From Polynucleobacter sp. JS-JIR-II-50 (lineage in GTDB: Bacteria > Pseudomonadota > Gammaproteobacteria > Burkholderiales > Burkholderiaceae), in contig NZ_CP061307.1 of the NCBI RefSeq assembly GCF_018687895.1, forward strand, positions 868,001-932,000: DNA of 64,000 nt. Reading direction: 5' to 3'. The notes beneath the pieces were generated by a model. It searched no databases. It had not been told where the DNA came from and saw nothing but the letters and a program-made list of their open reading frames with translations. Positions 36,483-44,151 of the stretch are shown in pieces. The position numbers were made by a program, and so were the translations under genes. Numbering within the stretch: the stretch's first letter is position 1; each line of letters begins with the position of its first letter.

Positions 36483-36826
36483 TGAGTAAGCTTAATTGCT
36501 CCGTTGGTGATTTAGCTATTACTGTGAACTGTAAGATTCCTGAAAACCTTGGCAATATCGTGCGCATTGTTTCGTCCGGCGGATTTCAGGAATGGCAAGG
36601 ATATAGCGAACTGCTCTATACCTGGAATGTCGAAGTGGCCACTGAGGGTGGTGCGCTATTTTATGAATGCGACGCCGGTATTGAATCATTCACCTCAGGG
36701 CCAGCTCCTGACATCTATCTCAGGCGACTTACTCCACCCCAAGGATATCTATTAGAAGAATTCTCCGAGTCAGAGCAATTGCAAATGGAGTTGTATGAAC
36801 AAGACTATCTGGAAGGTGTTGAGTAA
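36482..36826 (+). CDS. hypothetical protein, 114 residues (paralogue of 37287)
   Basis: Residues 5-95 align by eye with the protein at 37287: CSVGDLAITVNCKI with CELGCIAMITDSKF; NLGNIVRIV with NRGLIVKVI; a shared W-x-G-(Y/F); a central TWNVEVA/IWRVQVL strand; and PDIYLRRLTPPQG with PDRFLRCLTPLSG. The acidic C-terminus is also shared. This looks like a small beta-rich domain of unknown function, perhaps SH3-like. It starts in the stop codon of the preceding gene. Confidence 0.65.
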   Translation: MSKLNCSVGDLAITVNCKIPENLGNIVRIVSSGGFQEWQGYSELLYTWNVEVATEGGALFYECDAGIESFTSGPAPDIYLRRLTPPQGYLLEEFSESEQLQMELYEQDYLEGVE

Positions 36827-37294
36827 TTGCAAAATTCTGTAATACAACACACTCTCCCGGAAGACGAGAAGATCTATCGCAGGCCAATTGCGCTGTACTT
36901 TGGCGGACCATGGACTACTCGGCAGCAGGAGATATTGGATAAGCGTGCAATTAAATGGGATTGCTCATATGAATTTGTTTTAAACGATGACTTTTCTGAC
37001 ACGATTAATAGCTATAGCAACGCTCGCGCAGATAGCGATAAAAACTATTTTGATTACTGTCTTTTGATTCATTCAGGTATTAGTGAGCCCTACTCACCTA
37101 AAGTGTGGACTGATAGTTACACCCACAACGGCTTTAGATACCCAAGGCTCATATTTAAAGATGGCTTCATCCGAGACAAAAATAGAGTCAAACGTTTTTT
37201 TCTAAGAGATGAAGTCATAGACCTGATCGGGCAGACTCTTGAAGAGCATACAGAGTATGAATATATTGAATTTAAAAGGTTAAAGAATGTCTAG
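36827..37294 (+). CDS. hypothetical protein, 155 residues
   Basis: Starts at TTG 36827 directly after the previous stop; GGAAGGTG lies 11-18 bp upstream, so coupled translation is likely, and the first in-frame ATG would remove much of the protein. Aromatic and charged, with stretches such as RRPIALYFGGPWTTRQQEIL and HNGFRYPRLIFKDGFIRDK. No family recognised. It overlaps the next gene by 8 bp, placed between the two paralogous genes. Confidence 0.55.
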   Translation: MQNSVIQHTLPEDEKIYRRPIALYFGGPWTTRQQEILDKRAIKWDCSYEFVLNDDFSDTINSYSNARADSDKNYFDYCLLIHSGISEPYSPKVWTDSYTHNGFRYPRLIFKDGFIRDKNRVKRFFLRDEVIDLIGQTLEEHTEYEYIEFKRLKNV

Positions 37295-37637
37295 AAACGG
37301 ACACATTCATTTACGTTGCGAGCTAGGTTGTATCGCCATGATTACTGATAGCAAGTTCTCGGTTAATCGCGGCTTGATTGTTAAGGTGATTGAGCCTATG
37401 GGCTTGATGCGTTGGCCAGGCTTTGATACAGAGGTCATGCCAATCTGGCGCGTACAAGTATTGGCTCAGGGCCATACGATTTGTTATCACCTACCCAAAA
37501 AAGGGGAGTTAAGGCATGAGAAAGTGGGTTTGGTGCCAGATCGATTCTTGCGATGTCTTACCCCTTTATCTGGGCAAATGCGTTTTGAGTTCGAGGACTA
37601 TGAGCCCGAACCTAATCTAGAGCCAATGGCGCTCTAA
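37287..37637 (+). CDS. hypothetical protein, 116 residues (paralogue of 36482)
   Basis: Second copy of the small domain described for 36482, with the same order of conserved blocks and an acidic tail (EFEDYEPEPNLEP). The pair probably arose by duplication within the operon. No catalytic residues stand out. Confidence 0.65.
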   Translation: MSRNGHIHLRCELGCIAMITDSKFSVNRGLIVKVIEPMGLMRWPGFDTEVMPIWRVQVLAQGHTICYHLPKKGELRHEKVGLVPDRFLRCLTPLSGQMRFEFEDYEPEPNLEPMAL

Positions 37638-37656
37638 TTACTGAAGAAAAAACACC

Positions 37657-38070
37657 ATGAAAAAATTAATCATCCTTGCTGTATTAAGCGTTGCAAGCAA
37701 CATTGCTTTCGCCCAACCTATTCAGACATTACCAAATGGAGCGGGTGGCTATAACACCTATGGCCGCAACGGAGCGCTCACTCAGACACTACCCAACGGC
37801 GCCGGCGGATACAACACCTATTCGCCAAATGGACAGTTGACTCAGACACTGCCTAACGGCGCCGGCGGATACAACACGTATTCACCGAATGGACAGCTCA
37901 CGCAAACCTTGCCAAATGGTGCGGGTGGTTACAACACCTATGGACCCAATGGAGGGGTGACTCAAACATTGCCGAGTGGTGCAGGTGGTTACAACACCTA
38001 CACGCCTAATGGAAACCTCATACAAACTCTACCCAATGGTGCTGGCGGGTGGAATACTTACGGTCAATAA
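37657..38070 (+). CDS. secreted repeat protein with six 20-residue LPNGAGGYNTY repeats
   Basis: A signal peptide (KKLIILAVLSVASNIAFA, cut before Q20) is followed by nothing but repeats. The unit is QTLPNGAGGYNTYxPNGxLT, five full copies plus a shortened last copy with W for Y. Such Gly/Asn/Tyr repeats suggest a beta-solenoid or an extended, self-associating surface chain. It is the last gene of the dyad-C operon. The codons of neighbouring repeats differ at third positions, so the protein repeat is under selection rather than freshly duplicated, except copies two and three, which are nearly identical in DNA. Confidence 0.75.
   Translation: MKKLIILAVLSVASNIAFAQPIQTLPNGAGGYNTYGRNGALTQTLPNGAGGYNTYSPNGQLTQTLPNGAGGYNTYSPNGQLTQTLPNGAGGYNTYGPNGGVTQTLPSGAGGYNTYTPNGNLIQTLPNGAGGWNTYGQ
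37723..38067 (+). repeat. 60-bp tandem repeats in coding DNA
   Basis: Units begin at 37723, 37783, 37843, 37903, 37963 and 38023 (last one 45 bp). Each encodes 20 residues in phase with the gene. Not a CRISPR: there are no unique spacers. Confidence 0.9.
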
Positions 38071-38077
38071 GCAGTCG

Positions 38078-38494
38078 TCACGCAATCATCCAATGACGTA
38101 ATTCTTGAATCTGCTTTTCTGAGATTCCGGTATTTGGGTTGCAGCGAATGAGTTCTGGGCATGGAGTTGGAAACTCCCAGTAGGAGTCATCTAAAGCTCT
38201 CCAGTTACTATGTCCATGAGATTGTAAGAAGGCCCGAATTTCCTGATAGCGCGGATGTTTGCCAATGACTGGTGATCCAGTAACGCCAATAACCAGACTG
38301 GAAATTGAGTTTGGTAATAGTTTCTGTAGCTTTTCAAGACTGTGTGTAAAGCGCCAACTCGAAGAAATCACAATACCGATATTTGATCCTTCAAGAGTTT
38401 CCTCAAGTAGATGAACCCTATTGAAAGGGTCTTCACCGGCGAAGTGGGTTGGGTGAAGTACTCCATCAAAATCTAAGAAGAGTAATTTATTCAT
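38078..38494 (-). CDS. HAD-like hydrolase, 138 residues
   Basis: Small haloacid-dehalogenase fold without cap domain. Motif I is LLFLDFDGVLHPT, with the nucleophile and acid aspartates; motif II is IVISSSWRFT; the late acidic motif is ALDDSYWEFP. This size and the SSSWR motif match small HAD proteins of phages and bacteria related to polynucleotide phosphatases, but the substrate is open. The start overlaps the end of the gene at 38491 (ATGA); the two are coupled. Confidence 0.78.
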   Translation of the reverse strand: MNKLLFLDFDGVLHPTHFAGEDPFNRVHLLEETLEGSNIGIVISSSWRFTHSLEKLQKLLPNSISSLVIGVTGSPVIGKHPRYQEIRAFLQSHGHSNWRALDDSYWEFPTPCPELIRCNPNTGISEKQIQELRHWMIA

Positions 38495-39048
38495 AACAGG
38501 TCGTTAAATTCTAGCCATTCGTGCCTACAAGCGGCGCACCTTCTAGAGCTTGGATATTTTGGGGGCGGTGGATCACCCAGTTCTCTTTGCTTCACAATCT
38601 TTTGTTTAAAGAATTCCCCGCGCTTCTTGCCGCATTTTGGGCAATACAAATTGATGGTGTGAGGTTTGGCTTTCGGGTCATCATGTAAGTGGGCCTCAAA
38701 GCTCATAGCAGTAATCCACTCTGGGGATTGCATGGTCTTACAGGGTACTTTAATGTTCTCTATCTGAAATACATCACCACGAACGCTCAGCTTAATATTC
38801 GGCCCCGCAGGACGTGCAGCCAAGAATGACAGTACAACCCCAGAATTAACTTCAATGTAGCCACGCCAATTGATTGCTTTCTCAACCAAGCATCTAGTTT
38901 GAACTCCTCTGACACAGAAGATGGCCTCACCATTAAAGAGCGCAATATAAAGCTCTTCAGCTAAAGAAGCCTTCGTCGTTTTTCTGGGCTTTAATCGTTT
39001 CAATACCGCCAGAAACTCCTCGGTATCGATGATCATTTCTGCAATCAT
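38491..39048 (-). CDS. hypothetical protein with C-terminal zinc ribbon, 185 residues
   Basis: The C-terminus has a two-knuckle zinc ribbon, CPKCGKKRGEF ... RRCAACRHEWLEF. The N-terminal 110 residues have a strand/helix pattern (TEEFLAVLKRL, GYIEVNSGVVLSFLAA, IKLSVRGDVFQIENIKVP) that faintly recalls one domain of a sliding clamp or another substrate-binding beta fold; this is weak. It overlaps the secreted Asn/Tyr-rich gene and the HAD gene by 4 bp each, so it sits in one operon with them. Confidence 0.62.
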   Translation of the reverse strand: MIAEMIIDTEEFLAVLKRLKPRKTTKASLAEELYIALFNGEAIFCVRGVQTRCLVEKAINWRGYIEVNSGVVLSFLAARPAGPNIKLSVRGDVFQIENIKVPCKTMQSPEWITAMSFEAHLHDDPKAKPHTINLYCPKCGKKRGEFFKQKIVKQRELGDPPPPKYPSSRRCAACRHEWLEFNDLL

Positions 39049-39350
39049 TGTCTTTTGCTGGGCGAGTAGCCAATCCGATTTCCGTTGTTATCAAAGACAT
39101 TAGTTACGCCTGTCGGAGATTGGGTCTCATACCCAATACGGTTGCCGCTGTTGTCGTAGACGCCGTTATTGGCGTTGTAGTTGTATTGACTGTTGTTGTA
39201 GTTATATGGCGAGTTATTGTAGTTATACGAACTGTTGTTGTAGTTGTACTGACTATTGTTGTAATTGAAAGGCGAGTTTTCCCAAATAGTTACTTGGGCA
39301 TGGCTGAGGCTAGAGATAAGAAGGGTGCCAATAAAAAGTAATCGTTTCAT
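39045..39350 (-). CDS. secreted Asn/Tyr-rich repeat protein, 101 residues
   Basis: Signal peptide (KRLLFIGTLLISSLSHA), then four 7-residue NYNNSxY repeats at residues 29-56, then YDNSGNRIGYETQ and FDNNGNRIGYSP. The second part shares SPTGVTNV(F/Y) with the protein at 39556, so the two are related. The Asn/Tyr repeats look like a prion- or curli-like sticky segment. GGAGATCC precedes the ATG. The opposite-strand frame here only mirrors the repeat. Confidence 0.68.
   Translation of the reverse strand: MKRLLFIGTLLISSLSHAQVTIWENSPFNYNNSQYNYNNSSYNYNNSPYNYNNSQYNYNANNGVYDNSGNRIGYETQSPTGVTNVFDNNGNRIGYSPSKRQ
39183..39266 (-). repeat. 21-bp tandem repeats encoding NYNNSxY
   Basis: Four units in phase with the gene at 39045-39350; on the plus strand they read as GTTGTAGTT-rich DNA. 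Confidence 0.85.
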
Positions 39351-39360
39351 TTGGATCTCC

Positions 39361-39552
39361 TTAAGATTTTTTAGCGTATTTGTGGCGGGAGGGCGTATAG
39401 GTCGTACTTAAGTCCTTCCAGCAGTAGTAGCAATTCTCATGACCACTCGGGTTGTTATATTTTTGCGAAGTCTTCTTACCTCCACCATCAGTCCTTGCAA
39501 AACTAGGGATCATGAAGCTCGCCAACAAGGCGGCAATAAGTAATCTTTTCAT
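39361..39552 (-). CDS. small secreted protein, 63 residues
   Basis: Signal peptide (KRLLIAALLASFMIPSFA), then a Lys/Asn/Gly-rich mature part of about 43 residues with one CYYC pair (NCYYCWKDLS), which could form a disulfide or bind metal. It lies between two related secreted proteins on the same strand. No known family. Confidence 0.6.
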   Translation of the reverse strand: MKRLLIAALLASFMIPSFARTDGGGKKTSQKYNNPSGHENCYYCWKDLSTTYTPSRHKYAKKS

Positions 39553-39555
39553 TTC

Positions 39556-39870
39556 TTACCAACCTTTCACTGAAGGCGCCTGAGGTGCTTGGCGCGGAGT
39601 ATTAATCGAGGTATTAGGGGTTGCGTAAATAGGGGTAGTGGAAGTTCCTCGATACGTGCCCTGAGGGCTGTAAAAATTTGTCTGCCCGTTATCAGTCTGA
39701 AATGACTGAACATTTTGGCCGGTAGCGTTATAGACATTAGTTACGCCACTTGGCGATGTTTGGCTATATCCGCGGTATTCACCAGTCGGACCATAAATAG
39801 CCTGGGCAGAAGCTCCGCGCACCAAAAGAACCGCTTGGGCAATCAAAAGTAGGGTGATGAGGTATTTCAA
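39556..39870 (-). CDS. secreted protein with YGPTGEYRGY-type motifs, 104 residues
   Basis: Signal peptide (KYLITLLLIAQAVLLVRGASA), then short motifs YGPTGEYRGY, SPSGVTNVYNATGQ and FYSPQGTYRG that recur in loose form and are shared with the proteins at 39045 and 37657 (a turn of the type xGxYxxY). The C-terminus is Pro/Thr-rich. It heads a minus-strand operon (39870 to 38078); the dyad at 39918 offers it a -10-like TATTCT at the proper distance. Confidence 0.65.
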   Translation of the reverse strand: MKYLITLLLIAQAVLLVRGASAQAIYGPTGEYRGYSQTSPSGVTNVYNATGQNVQSFQTDNGQTNFYSPQGTYRGTSTTPIYATPNTSINTPRQAPQAPSVKGW

Positions 39871-39901
39871 AGGGAGCTCCTAAAAAAGTTTCAGTGGATT
39901 C

Positions 39902-39950
39902 AGAATAAAAACCCACAAGATCACCTAATGAGCTAGTGGCTCAAGAAAAT
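39902..39950. promoter_or_regulatory. dyad site D (AGATCA-N5-TGAGCT), probable divergent promoter
   Basis: AGATCA 39918-39923 (one mismatch to AGCTCA), CCTAA, TGAGCT 39929-39934. Rightward: 10 nt, then GAAAAT (39945-39950). Leftward: 10 nt, then TATTCT (39907-39902, minus strand) toward the gene starting at 39870. Confidence 0.62.
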
Positions 39951-39980
39951 GAAAAAACTAACAAATTTCATAAAGAGCCC

Positions 39981-40268
39981 ATGCTAAGTACCCTTGTATT
40001 CGTTACCTTCATGCCACTGCAGGTTTCTCCAACCGGGCAATCCACTGTGCCTTTATCAAGGCCATTGGCAGTTGCCGCCTATGTTGATACCTCAAAGATC
40101 TTGGGTTTGCCTAAATTTAGGCTCAGGGATGGTAATGGCAACCCCTATTTGCCAGAGAAAACGCTTCTGCAAGAGCCGTTAGCGATGGTCTATGACAGCG
40201 CAGGAATTATTTTCACCAGTGAAGTGAATAAACGAAAAGCCTATATTCGCAACTATGTTCGTAGGTAA
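39981..40268 (+). CDS. hypothetical protein, 95 residues
   Basis: Start at ATG 39981 (AAAGAG upstream) rather than GTG 39936, which would lie inside the promoter of site D. The N-terminus (LSTLVFVTFMPLQVS) is hydrophobic and may be an atypical signal; the rest is soluble with a basic tail (NKRKAYIRNYVRR). No family recognised. First gene of the dyad-D operon that continues with 40287 and the transglutaminase. Confidence 0.5.
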   Translation: MLSTLVFVTFMPLQVSPTGQSTVPLSRPLAVAAYVDTSKILGLPKFRLRDGNGNPYLPEKTLLQEPLAMVYDSAGIIFTSEVNKRKAYIRNYVRR

Positions 40269-40286
40269 AAAGAATAGGATCCCTCG

Positions 40287-40676
40287 ATGTCAATTGCTAC
40301 TGAATTTATCGACTTTATCGTGCCCATCCAAACTATCCGAGATAAATATCCCGGTGGTTGGGAGCAGTGTTTAAAAGATCATCAAAACTTAATTGGCGGT
40401 CGCGTTTGGTATGACGACCATTTGTTTCGGGATGGCGCTATGAACCCAATGGATATTGAGAGTTTGGTTGAGAAGTGGGAGGCTAAGGGCTTTGAAGGCA
40501 TTGTCACTAGAGAAGGTCGAAAATGCTGGAAAGATATGTGCGTATTTGAAATGGGTGGTGCCACCTTGCTATGCGACTGGATTGATTTTGATAGAGAGAC
40601 CCGCACTGCATTTTTGAGGGGAACTGAGCCTGGTGAGATTGCCAGTAGGAGTACGAATAATAAGGAATCTCCATGA
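40287..40676 (+). CDS. hypothetical protein, 129 residues (distant relative of 48520)
   Basis: A soluble protein (FIVPIQTIRDKYPGGWEQCL, ESLVEKWEAKGFEGIVTREG, LLCDWIDFDRETRTAFLRG). The order of a Y-x-GG motif near residue 22, a helix ending in a KGF/KGL turn, and a late W-x-DF motif is shared with the first half of the protein at 48520, which suggests a common small family. No catalytic motif. Its stop overlaps the start of the transglutaminase gene. Confidence 0.6.
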   Translation: MSIATEFIDFIVPIQTIRDKYPGGWEQCLKDHQNLIGGRVWYDDHLFRDGAMNPMDIESLVEKWEAKGFEGIVTREGRKCWKDMCVFEMGGATLLCDWIDFDRETRTAFLRGTEPGEIASRSTNNKESP

Positions 40677-42580
40677 AATTCGCAGTGCAATCTATCAGCA
40701 GTCTTGCGGCAGTCCTTCTAGGATTCTTATTACTCGCTAATGTTGGCATAACCAGTGCAGGCAGAGGAGAGCTAGAGTCCCTTACTGCAATTGAAAAGGC
40801 GGTGATCACGGAAACTATTCAGCCAGACGGAACTGTTGTGGAGTTCAATGAGCTAACTACTCTAGTGAAGTCTCAATTGGTCGTTGACTCCGAGTCACAG
40901 GCCGACTTGCCATATAACTCCACGCTATCTAAGTTAGAGGTACTTGAGGCATACACAATCACCCCTAAGGGAGAAAAGATCCCGGTAGCTGCCAATGCCA
41001 TACGTACGGTAGAAGATGACAATAGCTCGGGTGCAGCAATGTTCTCCGATCAAAAACACAAGATCATCATCTTTCCAAAGGTAACGCCAGGCTCAAAGAC
41101 CTATTACAAGACTAAGCTCACTACCTATAAGCCTCTATTGCCAGGCTATTTCTATACTAGGTTAATCTTCTCGCCTAATGTGGAAGTGAAGTCTTATGAG
41201 TACAACCTCAGTTATCCAGAAGACTTAAAACTCTATACCGACATTAAAGACGTTAAACAAACGAAAGATGAAGTGGTTGATGGCGTACGTCATGTGAGCT
41301 ACACCTATCAAAACCTCAAGATGAAGAAAAAAGAGCCATATCAGGTCTCTAGTAACGACTATGCTCCACACATTTATATTTCCAGCTTCCCAAGTCAAGA
41401 AGCTTTTGCCAAGGCTTATGAAGAGCGCATTAAAGATAAATTCATCATCACCCCAGAAATTCAGAAGCAGGCCGATGAAATTACTAAAGGCCTAGAGAAG
41501 AAAGTTCAAAATGATCCAAAACTGGACCTCAAAAAAGAACAGGCCAAAGCAATCTATCACTGGGTAGCCAGAAACATTCGGTATGTCGCGATCTATCTTG
41601 CTGATGGTGGAATCGTGCCGCACGATGCCAATAGCGTTCTGAAAAACCGCTATGGTGACTGCAAAGATCACAACGCTCTCTTGATCACACTACTAGCAGC
41701 CAAGGGAATCGATGCCACCAGTGTATTGATTAACTCAGGGAATGCCTACACCTTGCCAAAGTATCCCGTCCTCGGGCCATTTAATCACGTCATTACCTAC
41801 ATCCCAGCCTGGAATCTCTATCTAGACTCTACTGATGAGATGGCGAGCTACGGTACGTTGCCCTCGGATGAGATGGATAAGCCTGTGCTACTCACTAAAT
41901 TAGCAAAGGTAGGGCGTACACCCAAGCCTAAGAAAGAAGATAGTGAGATGGCAACTGGCATTTCTATGCAGATAGAGAAAGATGGGCGTATTACGGGTAA
42001 GGCTCACACAATGTACTTTGGAAGTGCAGCAATCAATGCTCGTTATAAATATGAGGGTGCTGAAACATCCTACTCAGAAAAGCTGGTGAAAAACCAGTTG
42101 GCTAAATTTAGGCAGACGGGTGAAGGCAAGATCACTACTAGTTATGTCTATGACCTAGACAAACCCTTTACAACCGATACTGAGTTCACTTTAGACGCGA
42201 TAGCAAATGTCCCAGGACCTGGCGCAATGACAGTGCCTATTGGCTTGGCACCTGGAGAGTTGGCTGCTATTGCTAACGATAGACCGCCCGAGAAGTTCAC
42301 CGTGCCATACGTTTGTTCTACCAGAATGGTGGGGGAGTCCTATCAGATCAGATTTCCTAACAACACCAAGGTAACGCGTATTCCACCTAATGTCAGTTAT
42401 AAGAAGGGCGGCATTGAGTATGAAGCTACCTATAACGAAGTAAAGAACAATATCTTTGTTATTAGAAAGCTAGCCATACAAAGACCAGGAGCAGTCTGTG
42501 AGCCAGGGGAGCTTCAAAACTGGAAGGATTTCTATCAAGTCTTTATAAAAGATATGCGTGGGCAGATTTTTTATGAGTAA
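40673..42580 (+). CDS. DUF3857 / transglutaminase-like protein
   Basis: A 635-residue exported protein: signal peptide to about residue 30, DUF3857 domain (about 35-235), and a transglutaminase-like cysteine-protease fold (about 285-400). The catalytic triad is intact: C330 in YGDCKDHNALL, a histidine in FNHVITYIP and an aspartate in LYLDSTDE. A C-terminal beta-rich domain follows. Such proteins act in the periplasm as peptidases or cross-linkers; the substrate here is unknown. Translationally coupled to the gene at 40287 (ATGA). The Tyr/Asn/Gln-rich secreted proteins next door could be substrates, which is speculation. Confidence 0.85.
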   Translation: MKFAVQSISSLAAVLLGFLLLANVGITSAGRGELESLTAIEKAVITETIQPDGTVVEFNELTTLVKSQLVVDSESQADLPYNSTLSKLEVLEAYTITPKGEKIPVAANAIRTVEDDNSSGAAMFSDQKHKIIIFPKVTPGSKTYYKTKLTTYKPLLPGYFYTRLIFSPNVEVKSYEYNLSYPEDLKLYTDIKDVKQTKDEVVDGVRHVSYTYQNLKMKKKEPYQVSSNDYAPHIYISSFPSQEAFAKAYEERIKDKFIITPEIQKQADEITKGLEKKVQNDPKLDLKKEQAKAIYHWVARNIRYVAIYLADGGIVPHDANSVLKNRYGDCKDHNALLITLLAAKGIDATSVLINSGNAYTLPKYPVLGPFNHVITYIPAWNLYLDSTDEMASYGTLPSDEMDKPVLLTKLAKVGRTPKPKKEDSEMATGISMQIEKDGRITGKAHTMYFGSAAINARYKYEGAETSYSEKLVKNQLAKFRQTGEGKITTSYVYDLDKPFTTDTEFTLDAIANVPGPGAMTVPIGLAPGELAAIANDRPPEKFTVPYVCSTRMVGESYQIRFPNNTKVTRIPPNVSYKKGGIEYEATYNEVKNNIFVIRKLAIQRPGAVCEPGELQNWKDFYQVFIKDMRGQIFYE

Positions 42581-42893
42581 GGATAAAGAGCTTGCTATTG
42601 CTTATGTATCTTCCAAAGGAAGAATTTGTCCCAATCCTCAGGAGTGGATGGCGCTCTCAGAAATTATTGGCATGAACGGCCCCGGTCGAAAGCTTGTACC
42701 GCTAATACTTGCTGGATGGGCATTTACGTCAGATGCGCAAAAAAGAGCGAGAGTAATTGAGCAAATTGAATATGTCTTTAGTAGCAAGCCTGAGCTTAGT
42801 GAAGCATTCTGCAAAATGCTGTACTCATTTTCTGAGTCTCAATGGTATGCAGGTGCCGAGCCCCCAAGTACCTCGGCCTGGGATGGCACATGA
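42573..42893 (+). CDS. hypothetical protein, 106 residues
   Basis: ATG 42573 overlaps the transglutaminase stop; ATG 42558 is an alternative adding five residues. A small soluble helical protein (MALSEIIGMNGPGRKLVPLI, KRARVIEQIEYVF, FSESQWYAGAEPP). No family recognised. Last gene of the dyad-D operon, convergent with 42903. Confidence 0.55.
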   Translation: MSKDKELAIAYVSSKGRICPNPQEWMALSEIIGMNGPGRKLVPLILAGWAFTSDAQKRARVIEQIEYVFSSKPELSEAFCKMLYSFSESQWYAGAEPPSTSAWDGT

Positions 42894-42902
42894 TGCTGCT
42901 TG

Positions 42903-43508
42903 CTAATTTCCCTCTGTAATAAATTCAGCCAATATCTTGCCATCTTGCACCTTAGCAAACCCGCGAATCTCTGATTTACATTCCCTCTGATACTTACCAG
43001 TTTTGCTACCTTTTGGTATATGAAAAGACCAAAGCTCGTCCTCTTCGTCCAGCATATTAGAGAGGAAATTCCCCCAAGCTTTATTGAGATGTCCAAAAGG
43101 CACGGCCGGAACCTTACTCAGTGGATCTGATACGTAGCTAGTGATTTCTGCGTCAACTGGATCTACCTTGGCAATAAGGTACTCAGGAGCACATTCAAAA
43201 TCAGGCTGTGCTTGCCATTCTTGTCTGGCAACCTCATCCTTTTTGTCTTTGATGAACCAAATGAGAAATCCGGGCCACCCAATTAAGACGCATACCAATG
43301 CAAAACAATAGACGCCGCACTCTTTGAGTTGATCAACTAGGGTTATTTCCTTTCCCATAACCTTCATGAGGCCTTTGGCAAAGTCAGAAGGCCTGTCTTG
43401 AAATCCTTTCACTAAAAGGTAAGCCCCCATGAATATGCCAGGTGCTATGTACAGAAGAAGGTAATCAATCCAAGTTTCGGGTCTCCAGGATAGAAGTGAA
43501 TTAAGCAT
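42903..43508 (-). CDS. membrane protein of unknown function, 201 residues
   Basis: Two or three hydrophobic segments in the first half (IDYLLLYIAPGIFMGAYLLV and GVYCFALVCVLIGWPGFLIWF) with a soluble C-terminal half (about 95-201) of mixed alpha/beta look, including LWSFHIPKGSKTGKYQREC. It overlaps the upstream gene by 8 bp. No family recognised. Confidence 0.6.
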   Translation of the reverse strand: MLNSLLSWRPETWIDYLLLYIAPGIFMGAYLLVKGFQDRPSDFAKGLMKVMGKEITLVDQLKECGVYCFALVCVLIGWPGFLIWFIKDKKDEVARQEWQAQPDFECAPEYLIAKVDPVDAEITSYVSDPLSKVPAVPFGHLNKAWGNFLSNMLDEEDELWSFHIPKGSKTGKYQRECKSEIRGFAKVQDGKILAEFITEGN

Positions 43509-43971
43509 TACCCCTCCTTAGAAAGGGCGGGTAGTCCTTCTCATCTTTTTTAGGGGGCGGTTCATTATGTCTGGCGGTGCGCTTTACCAAAACACCTTGC
43601 TTAAATTCCATTAAAAGATCGTATTCATAGGTGCTGGCATAGCCCCCATGAACGTAGTTAAGCAGCTCTCCTTGGGGGCAACGTAATTCGCCATTGAACC
43701 AATGTGCAAAGATCTTCTCGTATCCGGGGAAGACGTCTGACAGACCGATAATCTCTTCATAGGTCTTATGCGCGGATAGTTGAACAAGATACAAACGTTC
43801 AACTCCTGCTGTTTCGATAATTTCCCAAGTTCCTACATAACCGCGCCAATTTGCAGTGTGAGGAGAAACAAATGAAATGCCTGTCTGTTTCAGATAAAGC
43901 GAGAGTGGGTTGCTAAACAAGGGGATTTCTTTCCCCCCATAAATTAACTTTTCAGAAATTTGTGCCGTCAT
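43501..43971 (-). CDS. conserved hypothetical protein, 156 residues
   Basis: Start at ATG 43971 (MTAQISEKLIYGGKEIPLFS); the longer frame to 44016 begins with TTG. Conserved-looking blocks are PLFSNPLSLYL, TANWRGYVGTWEI, FNGELRCPQGELLNYVHGGY and a Lys/Pro-rich tail. I recall this as a widespread hypothetical family without assigned role. It is the first gene of a two-gene operon and has a -10-like TAGGAT at the proper distance from dyad site E. Confidence 0.62.
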   Translation of the reverse strand: MTAQISEKLIYGGKEIPLFSNPLSLYLKQTGISFVSPHTANWRGYVGTWEIIETAGVERLYLVQLSAHKTYEEIIGLSDVFPGYEKIFAHWFNGELRCPQGELLNYVHGGYASTYEYDLLMEFKQGVLVKRTARHNEPPPKKDEKDYPPFLRRGNA

Positions 43972-44018
43972 GATGGATTTATTCCTATTGTCAATATAGG
44001 TTTTGAAGTTATTCAACC

Positions 44019-44067
44019 ATCCTAAGGGAACAGGAGCTCATATTCTGAGCCTAAAAATATTGATATT
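44019..44067. promoter_or_regulatory. dyad site E (AGCTCA-N5-TGAGCC), probable divergent promoter
   Basis: AGCTCA 44035-44040, TATTC, TGAGCC 44046-44051. Rightward: 10 nt, then GATATT (44062-44067). Leftward: 10 nt, then TAGGAT (44024-44019, minus strand) before the gene starting at 43971. Confidence 0.72.
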
Positions 44068-44151
44068 CCAATTCTTGGTAGCATTCATGCTAAATTGGAT
44101 TACGTAACTTATATCAACTAAAAATCTACATTATCTGAATAGGGTGAAGGT

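Noticed and set aside
36482..37294. Toxin-antitoxin pair
   Set aside because: The small coupled genes show no known toxin or antitoxin motif, and they form part of a longer operon.
37723..38067. Regular 60-bp repeats as a possible CRISPR array
   Set aside because: The repeats are contiguous, lack unique spacers and encode in-phase protein repeats behind a signal peptide.
39048..39341. Plus-strand frame rich in valine opposite the Asn/Tyr repeat gene
   Set aside because: It is the mirror of the NYNNSxY codons; the minus strand has a signal peptide, ribosome site and operon context.
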